DNA of 64,000 nucleotides from the NCBI RefSeq assembly GCF_900104635.1, contig NZ_FNWC01000007.1:1091421-1155420 (forward strand), in the 5' to 3' direction. This document shows, in pieces, positions 9,532-18,172 of the stretch. Each line of letters begins with the position of its first letter. Within the stretch, counting starts at the first letter, position 1. Source of the DNA: Coprococcus phoceensis. GTDB taxonomy: Bacteria > Bacillota > Clostridia > Lachnospirales > Lachnospiraceae. Under the pieces are notes generated by a model that did no database searches, had not been told where the DNA came from, and saw only the letters and a list, made by a program, of their open reading frames with translations. The position numbers were made by a program, and so were the translations under genes.

Positions 9532-9572
9532 AAAAAGCAGGAACAAGAAATATAATCCCTTTCTTGATCCTG
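9532..9572 (-). terminator. Rho-independent terminator, minus strand
   Basis: The stem arms at 9538-9550 and 9560-9572 (13 bp, one mismatch) are followed on the minus strand by CTTTTTAAAA. It ends the single-gene transcript of the 77-residue protein at 9580. Confidence 0.7.
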
Positions 9573-9579
9573 CCATTTG

Positions 9580-9813
9580 CTACGCTGTTGCTTTTAAACT
9601 TCCTGCTTCATCTGCAAAAAACTGTATATAATAGGTCTTTTCTTCTCCTTCTACTACAATATGATTTGCATCCAAAGCAATAATTTTTTTAACTACTTCT
9701 GTTTGGAATTTTTTCCCTTTCCAATAATAGTGCAGTGGTCTACCCGTAACAACTGGAAATACCACCCAGCCATGCGTCCATATCATTTTTTTGATTTTCT
9801 TGTTTTTTACCAT
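9580..9813 (-). CDS. Small hypothetical mobile-element protein
   Basis: This is a 77-residue basic protein with an N-terminal KNKKIKKM stretch and several aromatic residues (WTHGWVVF, HYYWKGKKF). GGAGGAACAAGG precedes the ATG and terminators lie on both sides. It has no membrane segment or recognisable motif. It is probably a small beta-rich protein carried by the element. The function is unknown. Confidence 0.55.
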   Translation of the reverse strand: MVKNKKIKKMIWTHGWVVFPVVTGRPLHYYWKGKKFQTEVVKKIIALDANHIVVEGEEKTYYIQFFADEAGSLKATA

Positions 9814-9835
9814 CCTTGTTCCTCCTTTTCAACAT

Positions 9836-9871
9836 AAAAAAGGCACTGACTGCCCAATAACAATCAATGCC
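9836..9871 (-). terminator. Rho-independent terminator, minus strand
   Basis: The arms at 9842-9852 and 9861-9871 form an 11-bp stem allowing G-U pairs. A run of six Ts follows on the minus strand. It lies downstream of the sigma-factor/HTH pair. Confidence 0.65.
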
Positions 9872-9987
9872 ATTCTTTTTCTTATGGATATATCCCTATC
9901 CTAAATTTCTTCTCCTATTTAAAATAGGACTATACCTTTGTGATGTCAGCCTATGCTGATATCATAAATAGTTACATAATTATCATA

Positions 9988-10233
9988 TCACAATATATTG
10001 TGTTCATCAATACTTAATGCACAAATTATTGTATTTTCTGTTTTCATAGGAAATTTTATAATACTTTTTAAAACTGCACATACCAATTCCTGGTATAAAT
10101 CTTCATCAAATTTCCCACTACTTTTTGCGTATTTTAATAGCAAAGGACGGTACATTTCTATAATTTCGAATACTGCTTTTTTATCTTTATTTCGTGCTTT
10201 CCATAATAATTCCTCAAATTCTCTTTCCTGCAT
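9988..10233 (-). CDS. HTH protein, Tn916 Orf8-like
   Basis: This 81-residue protein starts MQEREFEELLWKARNKDK and contains EIIEMYRPLLLKYAK and DEDLYQELVCAVLKSI. That is the pattern of the small helix-turn-helix (HTH_16) proteins encoded next to the Tn916 Orf7-type sigma factor. It resembles a sigma region 2 remnant and probably acts together with the sigma-like protein whose gene overlaps it by 20 bp. In Tn916-type elements this pair helps switch on transfer and excision genes. The last 15 residues diverge from the usual form. Confidence 0.65.
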   Translation of the reverse strand: MQEREFEELLWKARNKDKKAVFEIIEMYRPLLLKYAKSSGKFDEDLYQELVCAVLKSIIKFPMKTENTIICALSIDEHNIL

Positions 10234-10657
10234 CTTTTCCTTCCCCTAACTCTCTACGAATTTTTTTTATTATGTTGTAATAGGTGTTTTCAGCCTTTTT
10301 CCCGGATATTCCTATAACCATTCCTATTTCATCAAAGGTTTTTTCGTACAATATTCGCAGACAGAGAACCTTTATATGCAATGCCGAAAAACTTTTCAAT
10401 ATATGTAAAAGTTTATTATCTGTTACCTGAGCAAACAATTTTTCCGGATCAATCTTTCCCGAAAAAATATTGTGTGCTTCCATCATCTCATTCCATTCTG
10501 TTACACTTCCTTCTAACTCTTCTAAATCCTCTTCTAAAGTGATCTCATGCTCTTTGATCTTACTTTTATCATTCATATAGTTGATAGTGGTATTTCTTAC
10601 TGCACTCTGTAGGTATGCACTAAATTCATCTATGGTAGTTCGTTTTTGTTTATCCAT
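10214..10657 (-). CDS. Sigma-70-like transcription factor, Tn916 Orf7-like
   Basis: This 147-residue protein has the features of the conjugative-transposon Orf7 family. The N-terminal part (FSAYLQSAVRNTTINYMND) resembles sigma region 2, an acidic linker follows, and the C-terminal region-4 helix-turn-helix is VLCLRILYEKTFDEIGMVIGISGKKAENTYYNIIKKI. GGAGGAG precedes the start. With the overlapping HTH gene it probably regulates element genes. The order sigma then HTH and the overlap match Tn916-like regulation modules. Confidence 0.75.
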   Translation of the reverse strand: MDKQKRTTIDEFSAYLQSAVRNTTINYMNDKSKIKEHEITLEEDLEELEGSVTEWNEMMEAHNIFSGKIDPEKLFAQVTDNKLLHILKSFSALHIKVLCLRILYEKTFDEIGMVIGISGKKAENTYYNIIKKIRRELGEGKDAGKRI

Positions 10658-10754
10658 AAATCTCCTCCTGAAATCTGTTTTTAATCTATAATCCGTTTCC
10701 AGGTGGAGAGTTTTACTTCTATGTTACTATTACTTACTTTTAAGTAATAATTAC

Positions 10755-10783
10755 AAAAAAGCTGCTAGAGTTCTTCTAACAGC
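10755..10783 (-). terminator. Rho-independent terminator, minus strand
   Basis: A hairpin between 10761 and 10783 (GCTG...CAGC, one mismatch) is followed on the minus strand by six Ts. It closes the partition-gene operon that begins near 13311. The promoter of the sigma gene must lie between here and 10657. Confidence 0.65.
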
Positions 10784-10841
10784 ACAATATTCATTTACTA
10801 CTCTGATTATGTTTTCGCAGCAAAAGACAGCATAAATAAAC

Positions 10842-11243
10842 TTATATATTCTTTTCATTATGTATATATCTTTCAATCATGCATTCTTCTATTTCCTCCA
10901 TTCTGTCTATCGAATTTTCCAAATGATCAAACTCTTCAATTTCCTCTTGATCCAAGGCATCTTCAATCATTTCTGTTAAATCTTCTTTTTTACATCCAGG
11001 TTTGAATATGTATCCACAATTAGGACAAATCCGATACCAAATAATAATTTCAATTCCACATTTTGGACAAAACTTTTTTTGATATCTCTTCCTAACTAAA
11101 AAAAGAATAAGAACCATTTCCTGTAAAAATAACAATAATGTCAACAGCAGAAATGCCCATTTCTTTCCATTCCATGCCACCCCCACAAGCAGTCCTTGTA
11201 AAATTGTCATTCCGCCTAAAATATACTCTACTCTATTCCGCAT
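10842..11243 (-). CDS. Membrane protein with zinc ribbon
   Basis: This protein of 133 residues has two hydrophobic segments (about 8-25 and 31-50) followed by a cytoplasmic zinc ribbon, CPKCGIEIIIW then CPNCGYIF, and an acidic C-terminus rich in Glu, Asp and Ile. It is the last gene of the partition operon, 14 bp after the ParR-like gene. Zinc-ribbon membrane proteins of this size are common accessory genes on mobile elements. The function is unknown. Confidence 0.65.
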   Translation of the reverse strand: MRNRVEYILGGMTILQGLLVGVAWNGKKWAFLLLTLLLFLQEMVLILFLVRKRYQKKFCPKCGIEIIIWYRICPNCGYIFKPGCKKEDLTEMIEDALDQEEIEEFDHLENSIDRMEEIEECMIERYIHNEKNI

Positions 11244-11257
11244 TTTTTCCTCTCTTT

Positions 11258-11611
11258 CTAAAGTTCTTCTTTATAGGAACTTTTATTTTCCTCTAATTCC
11301 TCTTTCTCCATTTCCTGAAGCAATTCTTTATTTTTCTGTATCATGAGAATATCCTCCTCTTGCAGAGTTGGAAGAAATTCCTCTTGTAATTGTATAACTC
11401 TGTTTTTCTTTGGTGTATCCAGCTTCTTGTCTATCACCGCCAGCTCTTTTGAATATTTTCCTTCTATGTTTTTATGATATGCAAGAACCGCCTTTACAAC
11501 AAACTTTGCTTTTCTATGACCTAACTGGTTTAGTATTTTTGCAACTTCTTGATGTTCCGGATCCTCTTCATCAAATCCCAGGGAAAATCTGTACGGATTC
11601 TGTTTTGTCAT
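11258..11611 (-). CDS. ParR-like partition adaptor (plasmid segregation)
   Basis: This 117-residue protein starts MTKQNPYRFSLGFDEEDPEH, with GGAGGG 7 bases before that ATG. A longer reading from 11722 overlaps parM and lacks a ribosome binding site. It contains a short helical DNA-binding-like segment (VAKILNQLGHRKAKFVVKAVLAY) and an acidic tail. Small basic/acidic proteins encoded directly after parM act as ParR, binding centromere repeats and the ParM filament. The assignment rests on size, position and the ribbon-helix-like N-terminus. I did not locate a parC repeat array. Confidence 0.6.
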   Translation of the reverse strand: MTKQNPYRFSLGFDEEDPEHQEVAKILNQLGHRKAKFVVKAVLAYHKNIEGKYSKELAVIDKKLDTPKKNRVIQLQEEFLPTLQEEDILMIQKNKELLQEMEKEELEENKSSYKEEL

Positions 11612-11622
11612 ACGTCCTCCCT

Positions 11623-12570
11623 TTAATATCCTGCCTTTTCTGCCATATATTGTTTGATAAAGCCTTTTACATTTGCTTTCGGATCGTCTAAAACATAATA
11701 TGTTGAATGATATCTTTTCCACACCTCATCAATAATATCCTTTAAAAGAACCGTTCCGCCTCCCACGAAAACAGTCACTGTTGTTCGAAAATCAATACCA
11801 AATTCTAAAAAAGAACCTAATAAATCACTCATATATTCTGCAGCAATTTCAAATGTCCTTCGAATAACCAATTCTGAATATGGCGTTTTCCTTTTAAAAA
11901 GAATATTATCAATGTCTATTTCTTCGAGATAAAGATTAAAACGCTGCCTTATTCCTACCATAATTCTTTTATAGAGCATAATAATCCCTTCTGGAAGGGA
12001 ATCAATTCTTGTCCTGTCTACTACTCCATACCGGACTAACAGATAATCTACTGTAAATCCTCCAATGTCTATCAGCAAAACCTTTGGCTGCTCTTGTAAA
12101 TGAAGCTGATTTGCCACTAAAATATACGCAGAATATCCCTGCATATATACCTTTACACTTTCATATCGTATTCTGTATGGTTTCCCTTTATAAGAAAAAT
12201 AAACTGTTTTTCCTTGTCGCCAAAAATATTCCCGAAATTTCCGGATTTGTTTTCCATAATCTCCCGGCGGAAGTCCAACTAATAACTGGATTGGAATTGT
12301 TCCCCCTTCATGAATACCAGTTTCTATCCCTTCTTTTTCCAGTTCTTTTGCCACTCCAAGTAATGTCAAAATATAGTACCTATCATCAATTGTTTTATCT
12401 TCCAAATAGGAAATTCTCTGATTACTCTCCAAATAGTTGATCCCTTTAAAAAAAATTCCTTCTTCTCCAGGAAGGATTTTTTGTTCCTTCCTTTTTATTC
12501 CCGAATGAAAAATAAAATGGTTGGTTTTCATCATTTTATTGCCTGTATCTATACTCATAACAAATCCCAT
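11623..12570 (-). CDS. parM: ParM/StbA-like actin-family plasmid segregation ATPase
   Basis: This 315-residue protein has the actin-fold pattern of ParM/StbA proteins. It has the phosphate-1 loop SIDTGNKMMKTN near the N-terminus, the phosphate-2 motif LIDIGGFTVDYLLV at about residue 170, and the adenosine-region motif VFVGGGTVLLKD near 272. It would polymerise with ATP and push replicated element copies apart. A good ribosome binding site (AAGGAGAAAT) sets the start at 12570. Partition genes inside an element with type IV secretion genes suggest that it replicates autonomously at least some of the time. Confidence 0.8.
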   Translation of the reverse strand: MGFVMSIDTGNKMMKTNHFIFHSGIKRKEQKILPGEEGIFFKGINYLESNQRISYLEDKTIDDRYYILTLLGVAKELEKEGIETGIHEGGTIPIQLLVGLPPGDYGKQIRKFREYFWRQGKTVYFSYKGKPYRIRYESVKVYMQGYSAYILVANQLHLQEQPKVLLIDIGGFTVDYLLVRYGVVDRTRIDSLPEGIIMLYKRIMVGIRQRFNLYLEEIDIDNILFKRKTPYSELVIRRTFEIAAEYMSDLLGSFLEFGIDFRTTVTVFVGGGTVLLKDIIDEVWKRYHSTYYVLDDPKANVKGFIKQYMAEKAGY

Positions 12571-12606
12571 ATTTCTCCTTTCCAGCCCTTTGGCTATTTT
12601 ATTTAC

Positions 12607-13161
12607 CTATTCTTGATAGTTCTGATTTACCTGCTTCAATATTTGCTGATTTTTTGCTTCGTATCCCCATAGGATGTTGCTGACTGCCTCAAACGCCTTA
12701 TCCCTCCATCTAAAATAAGTGGCTCTGTGTATTCTTGGTATCCGTGGAAAATGCGGTTCCAGTTTATCTAGAATTTCATCTGTATTCTCTGCTCTATAAG
12801 CAGACATGTAGGTATAATAAAGTACCCAATAATACTTTTCTCCCTGCGGGTGATATTTTCTCATTAACTCTACCGCCTCATCAATCAACTTCAAATATTT
12901 ATTCGCCTGATTGATAGATTCGATCCTCTCCCTCATATCTTCCATATCCAGATTGATATCCATTCCTGCCTGATAAACACTATCTAAAAATTCATCTACA
13001 TCGGTGCCATATTCTGTATGAAAGCATTGCTTTACTTGATTGATTTTAATCTGCATTTTCCAATTGACAGATCTGTATATTTTAAATAGCGATATAATAT
13101 CATGGTAAACTTCATTATCTTTTCCTTTTACATCTTTTGATACCACACCCGATTTTCTCAT
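12607..13161 (-). CDS. Hypothetical mobile-element regulator-like protein
   Basis: This is a 184-residue all-helical, highly charged protein. It ends with a segment resembling a helix-turn-helix (PRIHRATYFRWRDKAFEAVS), like late-gene or ArpU-type regulators, but the match is weak. It sits 36 bp before parM and 6 bp after the small membrane gene, so it is in the same operon. It may repress or activate the partition operon. The family is not recognised with certainty. Confidence 0.5.
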   Translation of the reverse strand: MRKSGVVSKDVKGKDNEVYHDIISLFKIYRSVNWKMQIKINQVKQCFHTEYGTDVDEFLDSVYQAGMDINLDMEDMRERIESINQANKYLKLIDEAVELMRKYHPQGEKYYWVLYYTYMSAYRAENTDEILDKLEPHFPRIPRIHRATYFRWRDKAFEAVSNILWGYEAKNQQILKQVNQNYQE

Positions 13162-13167
13162 ATAATT

Positions 13168-13311
13168 CTACCCTCTCTTCTGTTCCTTAAAATATCTTTC
13201 TATACTTTCATCTGCTCTCTTGCCTGCTATAACAGACGTACATAAGATGCAAGCAATCATACTGATTGTTATAATACCTAAAATGATAACTGCTATTTTA
13301 ATCATTTTCAT
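13168..13311 (-). CDS. Small single-pass membrane protein
   Basis: This is a 47-residue gene with start ATGAAAATGATT preceded by AAGGAG and stop TAG at 13168, 6 bp before the next gene. It encodes one transmembrane helix (IAVIILGIITISMIACILC) followed by a charged tail KRADESIERYFKEQKRG. Short one-helix proteins with a charged tail (DUF3789-like) are frequent in clostridial mobile elements. It is the first visible gene of the parM operon. The function is unknown. Confidence 0.6.
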   Translation of the reverse strand: MKMIKIAVIILGIITISMIACILCTSVIAGKRADESIERYFKEQKRG

Positions 13312-13461
13312 TCTCCTTATGTCCCTCATGTTTTAAATCTTCCACCTGGAAATTGATGGATCACTGCTATTATTCTTGACAGAATTAAATTTACTCTATG
13401 AAATTATCAAGGTGCTCCTACTATATACCAACTAAAAATTCATGGATTTTCTGTAAAAAAG

Positions 13462-13499
13462 CAAAAAAAAATGATACAGTACAAAATTCTGTATCATTT
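13462..13499 (-). terminator. Strong rho-independent terminator, minus strand
   Basis: A perfect 11-bp stem (13469-13479 with 13489-13499) is followed on the minus strand by eight Ts. It terminates the agrDB transcript and insulates it from the mobile-element operon on its left. The rest of the 361-bp stretch 13312-13672 shows no further gene. Confidence 0.85.
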
Positions 13500-13672
13500 A
13501 TATCTCTAGCACTTCTTCTCCAATCTAGTTTCTCTATTTAAATTTATTTACTTTATAAAGTTTTTGATAATACGTAAAGCCAATGGACTTGAAAATTATC
13601 ATAAAGCATATAATATAAATCCAAACAGAAACATAACTACTTCATCAGATTTTATTTATGCTTAAATTGGCA

Positions 13673-14259
13673 TCAGACAGCATCTTTATTTATCCTGTAA
13701 TAAGATATAATTTTTTCATTTTTTATGTATCCTATTACCAACGAAATTGCATTAACTATGATTGCCCATTGAATCGCACACATTATGCTAGATTGTTTAT
13801 TAACATATGCCACAGTAATAAGTACAATGAGTACCACATTTCTTTTTAGTGAAAAAATTTTTTTTCTTTATATGACAATTTCCGTTTTAAACTTGATTGC
13901 GGTGAAAGGATGCATATAACTACTAGTGCTGGAATTATAGTAATAGCATATGGTAAATTTTCAAATATTTTAGCATTATAAATAACCAAAACTAAAACTA
14001 TATTTGAAAATATAAAACACGATATAAATTTGTTTAAATGTACTCCTCCTGTAAAAAATCTTAACAAAGAAAATGCAATTAGAAATGTAGCAAAAAAAGT
14101 TTTTTGATTTATCAATGCCATAATTAAAAATATATACGCTGAACTAACTATTATCTCTAATCCAGTTTCCAATCCATATGATAATTTTATAATTTGTGTT
14201 GTATCAATGCACTCTTCTTTTAATAGTAATTCTACTATTCTATCAACTATTTTTTTCAT
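13673..14259 (-). CDS. agrB: AgrB-type peptide processing protease, frameshifted near the C-terminus
   Basis: AgrB is the membrane cysteine protease that cleaves AgrD and forms the thiolactone. The uninterrupted frame covers 13846-14259 (137 residues). It contains the conserved core: RFFTGGVHLNKF with the catalytic His, a nearby Cys (FISCFIFSN), transmembrane segments and the KRKLSYKEKK loop. It then stops right after an A8T6 tract. Reading on in the -1 frame restores about 60 more residues (SLKRNVVLIVLITVAYVNKQ onwards) with two more membrane segments to a TGA at 13673. That gives about 195 residues, the usual AgrB length. The tract contains a slippery A AAA AAA in frame. So this may be a broken gene, a homopolymer sequencing error, or slippage-dependent expression. 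Confidence 0.85.
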
Positions 14260-14265
14260 CTTTAT

Positions 14266-14409
14266 TTAATATTTCCTCAATTCATCTGGAAAATCATTTT
14301 CATGATATATGAAAAAACAAATTCCTTCTCTTGAAATTATACAAATTAAAGTTGAAAAAATGACAATAGATTTCATAAAAGACCTCATAATAACATTTTT
14401 AATTCTCAT
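14266..14409 (-). CDS. agrD: AgrD-type autoinducing peptide precursor
   Basis: This 47-residue precursor lies 6 bp upstream of agrB and is preceded by GGGAGG. It has the three AgrD parts: an amphipathic basic/hydrophobic leader (MRIKNVIMRSFMKSIVIFS), a peptide segment with one candidate ring Cys, and an acidic C-terminal recognition tail. EGICFFIYHENDFPDEL aligns without gaps to the Staphylococcus aureus CDFIM-DEVEVPKEL region, with Cys, the fifth ring residue, Pro and Glu-Leu all in register. The predicted signal is therefore a thiolactone of Cys-Phe-Phe-Ile-Tyr with a short N-terminal extension whose length cannot be read from the sequence. Confidence 0.85.
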   Translation of the reverse strand: MRIKNVIMRSFMKSIVIFSTLICIISREGICFFIYHENDFPDELRKY

Positions 14410-14946
14410 TATTATTCCTCCCAATGTTTATTTACTTTTTCATATCATATTAAAAGGAATAATGCCACATCTTGTAATAAATCCGTAGTTAGATGTAAAA
14501 ATCACGCATTCTTTCAATAGGTGATGCTTAAAAAGTGTTATATAGTGGTTCTTTTCTATGATCATTTTCTAATATTTTAGTGATTGACTATTCACCAATA
14601 GTAAGTAAAACACAATACCACCTATATCTTTTATAATCAGATAATGCAACTATAAAAAAGATTTTATAGCTTTAGTCAGTTGCACATCTTCGGAAAATCA
14701 AGAAGTTATCAGGTTGAATTTTAGTAATCAACTTTTTATGTTTAACAAATAATAATATCAAAAGTTTAATGTTCATATTTTGAAACTAAATATAAGTCAG
14801 ACTATAGTTTTCAAAGAAATTTGGCCATTAAGAATTGTCAATTGTAACAGTGGGCAGTTCAAATTAAGAGTGAAACTTTTTCTGTAAATAATGCTTTAGA
14901 GGGTCTTCTATGGTAAATATTTTATCATAAAGAGGCCATTTTAATT
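14410..14946. other. Intergenic region: agrD upstream sequence and IS remnant end
   Basis: This is 537 bp of very AT-rich DNA without a supportable gene. The left part holds the agrD ribosome binding site and presumably its promoter. The right part, from about 14860, contains a degenerate IS256-type end (AAGAGTGAAAC...CTGTAAA) leading into the transposase pseudogene. I could not identify a convincing AgrA-type direct repeat by eye. Confidence 0.4.
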
Positions 14947-16143
14947 ATGGCAAGAGAAAAAACTGTACACAGAGTACAAAAGACAGAAGGAAAACGTAAT
15001 ATCATTCACCAGCTCTTGGAAGAATACGATATCCAATCAGCAGAAGACATCCAGGAAGCTCTGAAACATCTTCTTGACGGAACCATCAAAGAGATGATGG
15101 AAACGGAATTGGACAACCACTTGAGATATGAAAAATTAGAACGTTCTGATAGCGATGATTATCACAATGGTTATAAGCAAAAAAGAATAAATAGCCATTA
15201 TGGTCCTATGGAAATTGAAATTTCACAAGACAGAAAATTAATCCTTAAACCTCAAGTAATAAAGAAGTAGCAGAAAGAAATTTCAGATATCAATCAGAAG
15301 ATAATCTCTATGTATGCAAAAGGTATGACAACCCGGAAAATTTCAGAAACTATCGAAGATATTTATGGATTTGAAACATCAGAAGGTTTTATATCAGACG
15401 TTACAGACAAGATTCTTCCACAAATTGAAGTCTGGCAGAATCGACCTTTAGATGAAGTTTATCCAGTCCTGTACATTAATGTGATTCATTATTCTGTTCG
15501 TGATAATGGAGTGTTTCGGAATCTTGCTACGTATGTGATTCTTGGGATTAATGCGGAAGATAAAAAAGAAGTACTTACAATCAGTGTAGGAGAAAATGAA
15601 AGTTCAAAGTATTGGCTCTCTGTTTTAAACGAATTATAAAATCGTGGTGTAAAAGATATCCTGTACATCTATGCAAATGGACTAACCGGTATCAAAGAAA
15701 CGATTGCTGCAGCATTTCCTAAAACAGAATATCAAATATGTATCGTTTATCAGGTGAGAAATACCTTGAAGTATGTTCCGGATAAACACAGAAAAGCATT
15801 TGTAGCAGATTTGAAGACGATATATCAGGCAGCGGATGAAAAGAAAGCTTTGGGTTGGGTAACGGAAAAATGGACTCACAAATATCCGAGTTCCATGAAA
15901 CGCTGGAAGGATAACTAGGATGCCATTTCCCCGATTTTCAAGTTTCCATCAACCGTTAGAAAAGTCATTTATACAACAAATGCCATTGAATCCCTGAATT
16001 CTACCTATCAGAATCTGAATCGTCAGAGAAGCATATTTCCGAGCGATACAGCCCTTTTAAAAGCGCTATATTCATGTATGAGGGACGCTTACCAGAATAA
16101 TAAAAAGGTTAGAAAGACGGGCGAATTTATCACCCGATCTTGA
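14947..16143 (+). pseudogene. IS256 family (mutator-type) transposase, degenerate
   Basis: A single frame of about 398 codons reads as an IS256-type transposase but is broken by in-frame stops at about 15268, 15637 and 15916. The N-terminus (GTIKEMMETELDNHLRYEK, DYHNGYKQK) and C-terminus (TTNAIESLNSTYQNLNRQRS) are typical. Two catalytic-region aspartates appear to have become Asn (YINVIHYSVRDNG for the usual Asp, and ANGLTG for DGLTG). It is inactive and lies between agrDB and agrCA. Confidence 0.85.
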
Positions 16144-16259
16144 CATGTAATTTTATAACTGCCATATATAAATCAAGGTAAAACGCTAATTTTATTCAAA
16201 CCTTTCACCTATCATTATCATAGAAGATCTTATTTAGTGACTTTTCTTCATAGTCTCAA

Positions 16260-16590
16260 TTAAGAACTACAACAGTTAGACTTTTTTACACTCTGTAGTT
16301 CAAAAATGCATTTCCTATCCTTTGGAATATCTAAAGTAATGTTTTCCATGAAAGATGTAACCGTTTTAGGAATATAACCGTTCTGGTTATTGTCGGTTTC
16401 TTTATTTTTGTAATCATACTTGGGATAGCTAAGATTATCATCCATTTCAACTTCAAGCACTCCCAATAGAGTATCCCCTAATAAATCTTTCTACATATTT
16501 TAATCATCTTTCAGTTCGCATTTTTCTAATAATCTACTGATGAACATTTTGTGTCTGGATTCATTTCCTCTTCGGTCACAAAAAATCCTC
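16260..16590 (-). pseudogene. IS256 family transposase N-terminal fragment
   Basis: Minus-strand sequence reads LLGDTLLGVLEVEMDDNLSY, KYDYKNKETDN and DIPKDRK, the N-terminal region of an IS256 transposase, with frameshifts before residue 30 and truncation at 16260. An IS256-like end (CTGTGTAAACTC on the minus strand) lies just before it and is itself interrupted by the IS1182-type element at 16661. It is oriented opposite to the IS256 remnant at 14947. Confidence 0.75.
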
Positions 16591-16660
16591 TTAAATTGAT
16601 ATTTATTTTAACATCAATCTAAGAGAATATATAGCTCATTTAGAGTTTACACAGAATTGA

Positions 16661-18103
16661 GGACCTGTTGATAAACTCACTTTTTCAGCGTTTATTTCTA
16701 CATATCTTTTTGAAATATCATAAAACGGCTGGTAAATTCAGTTATTCAAACCACTTTTACCAGTCGTTTTAGATATAATGCCGTTTCCGATAAGAGGCAT
16801 TCTTCTGTCGCTTTCTGAAGGCCTCTTTTTTGGATTTTATTCAATTTATGTTCTCTCTTTAAAACTGCGAATGTTCCTTCTGCCCATATCTTCCTAAGAC
16901 GCATGACCCTCAAATAATCACTGGTCCCCACTTTCTTGCTGTTTCGAAAATAAGAGGGATAATAAGCATTTGCATTGATCCTGACTGTACCGAGATCTGT
17001 AGCACCAGATGCAAAATCCGGACAGTTTTTACATTGTTTCTTTGAACGGCTATATAAACGGTAATAGTTCTGTGTTGACTTTTTATAAATTAATTTCTGA
17101 AATGCAAAATGTTTTCCCTGTCTACATACAAAGCGATCTGTTTCTTCCTCATAACAGAATCCCTTTTTCATTGCATTGTTCTGATATTCACGGATAGCTG
17201 TATAACCTTGCCCCCCCTAATAACTCCAGCCCTCTGTGTACTGCTCCTATATCATATCCGCCATCTAATCCAATTTCCTGATAGATAATATCACTTTCCC
17301 TCCGGTTTCAGGATAACAATTCACATCGGTAATAATTCCATGACTGGTATCCACTGTCATTTCCGTCAGATAACCCATCCCTTTTTTACGAGCCTGATAG
17401 ATATAACCACACTCTGGATCTGTCCGGCTTTTTAAAGACCCTTTCTCTTTTTTTACATTTTCCGGTTCTTTATATCCAGGCATGGATGAAAGCTCTACTT
17501 CCAGTTCTTCCATATATTTTACAATGGATTATTGGACCGTTTCAACTGCCTCATAGAGGCTGTCCCAGGATACATTGGACGGAAGGAATGAACCATCCGC
17601 AACACCGGTTTCTCCCGATACGATCCCAAACTTTATACACTTCAGTACGATCTCATTAAAAATTTCCTGGAATATGCCGGTATCCTGAAAACGTCTTCTT
17701 CTATTCTGGCTAAATATTGAATGGTCTGGTACTCTATGCATCAGATCAATTTCACAAAACCAGCGGTAAGCAAGGTTAAGAGATACTTCCTCCTCAAGTC
17801 TTCGTTCTGATTTGATCCCATAAAGATAACCAATCAGCAGCATTTTTATCAAAACAACGGGATCAATCGATTTTCTGCCAACAGGAGAATAATAGGAGGC
17901 CGACTTTTCGTATATAAAATCATAATTTACACAGTTTTTAATCCGTCTCAGAAGATGATTCTCTGGAATCATAGAATCTATGTCAAGGATTACCATCTGG
18001 ATTTGTCCGCTTTGTTTTCCCATCATAAAAAAAGACCTCCTGCAATTGATATAATAAGTATACCATACAGAAAGCCATTTTTCTTTAGTTTGTCAACAGG
18101 TCC
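16661..18103 (-). mobile_element. IS1182-type insertion sequence, decayed, with intact ends
   Basis: Terminal inverted repeats GGACCTGTTGATAAACT (16661-16677) and AGTTTGTCAACAGGTCC (18087-18103) match at 16 of 17 positions. The 6-bp direct repeat AATTGA flanks both sides (16655-16660 and 18104-18109), consistent with target duplication. The element is 1443 bp and sits inside the end of an IS256 remnant. Confidence 0.85.
16746..18026 (-). pseudogene. IS1182 family transposase, degenerate
   Basis: Three same-frame pieces together make an IS1182-type transposase. The N-terminal part is 17529-18026 (VILDIDSMIPENHLLRRI, GRKSIDPVVLIKMLLIGYLY). The middle is 17265-17513. The C-terminal part is 16746-17171 (CKNCPDFASGATD, RLRKIWAEGTFAVLKREHKL). 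An in-frame TAA separates the first two pieces. Compensating frameshifts lie between the second and third, where GGYDIGAVHRGLELLGG can be read in another frame. The transposase is inactive. Confidence 0.85.
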
Positions 18104-18172
18104 AATTGATTCCACTCTCACATTAAGAGTAAAGTCTTGAATTTAAATGTAATTAATTCCAACTTTAAAAGA

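Noticed and set aside
13658..13849. Plus-strand open frame over the agrB 3' region
   Set aside because: It is antisense to the -1-frame continuation of agrB and has no ribosome binding site.
15268..16143. In-frame TAG/TAA codons in the IS256 frame as stop-codon recoding
   Set aside because: Several different stop codons, together with loss of the conserved catalytic aspartates, indicate ordinary decay.
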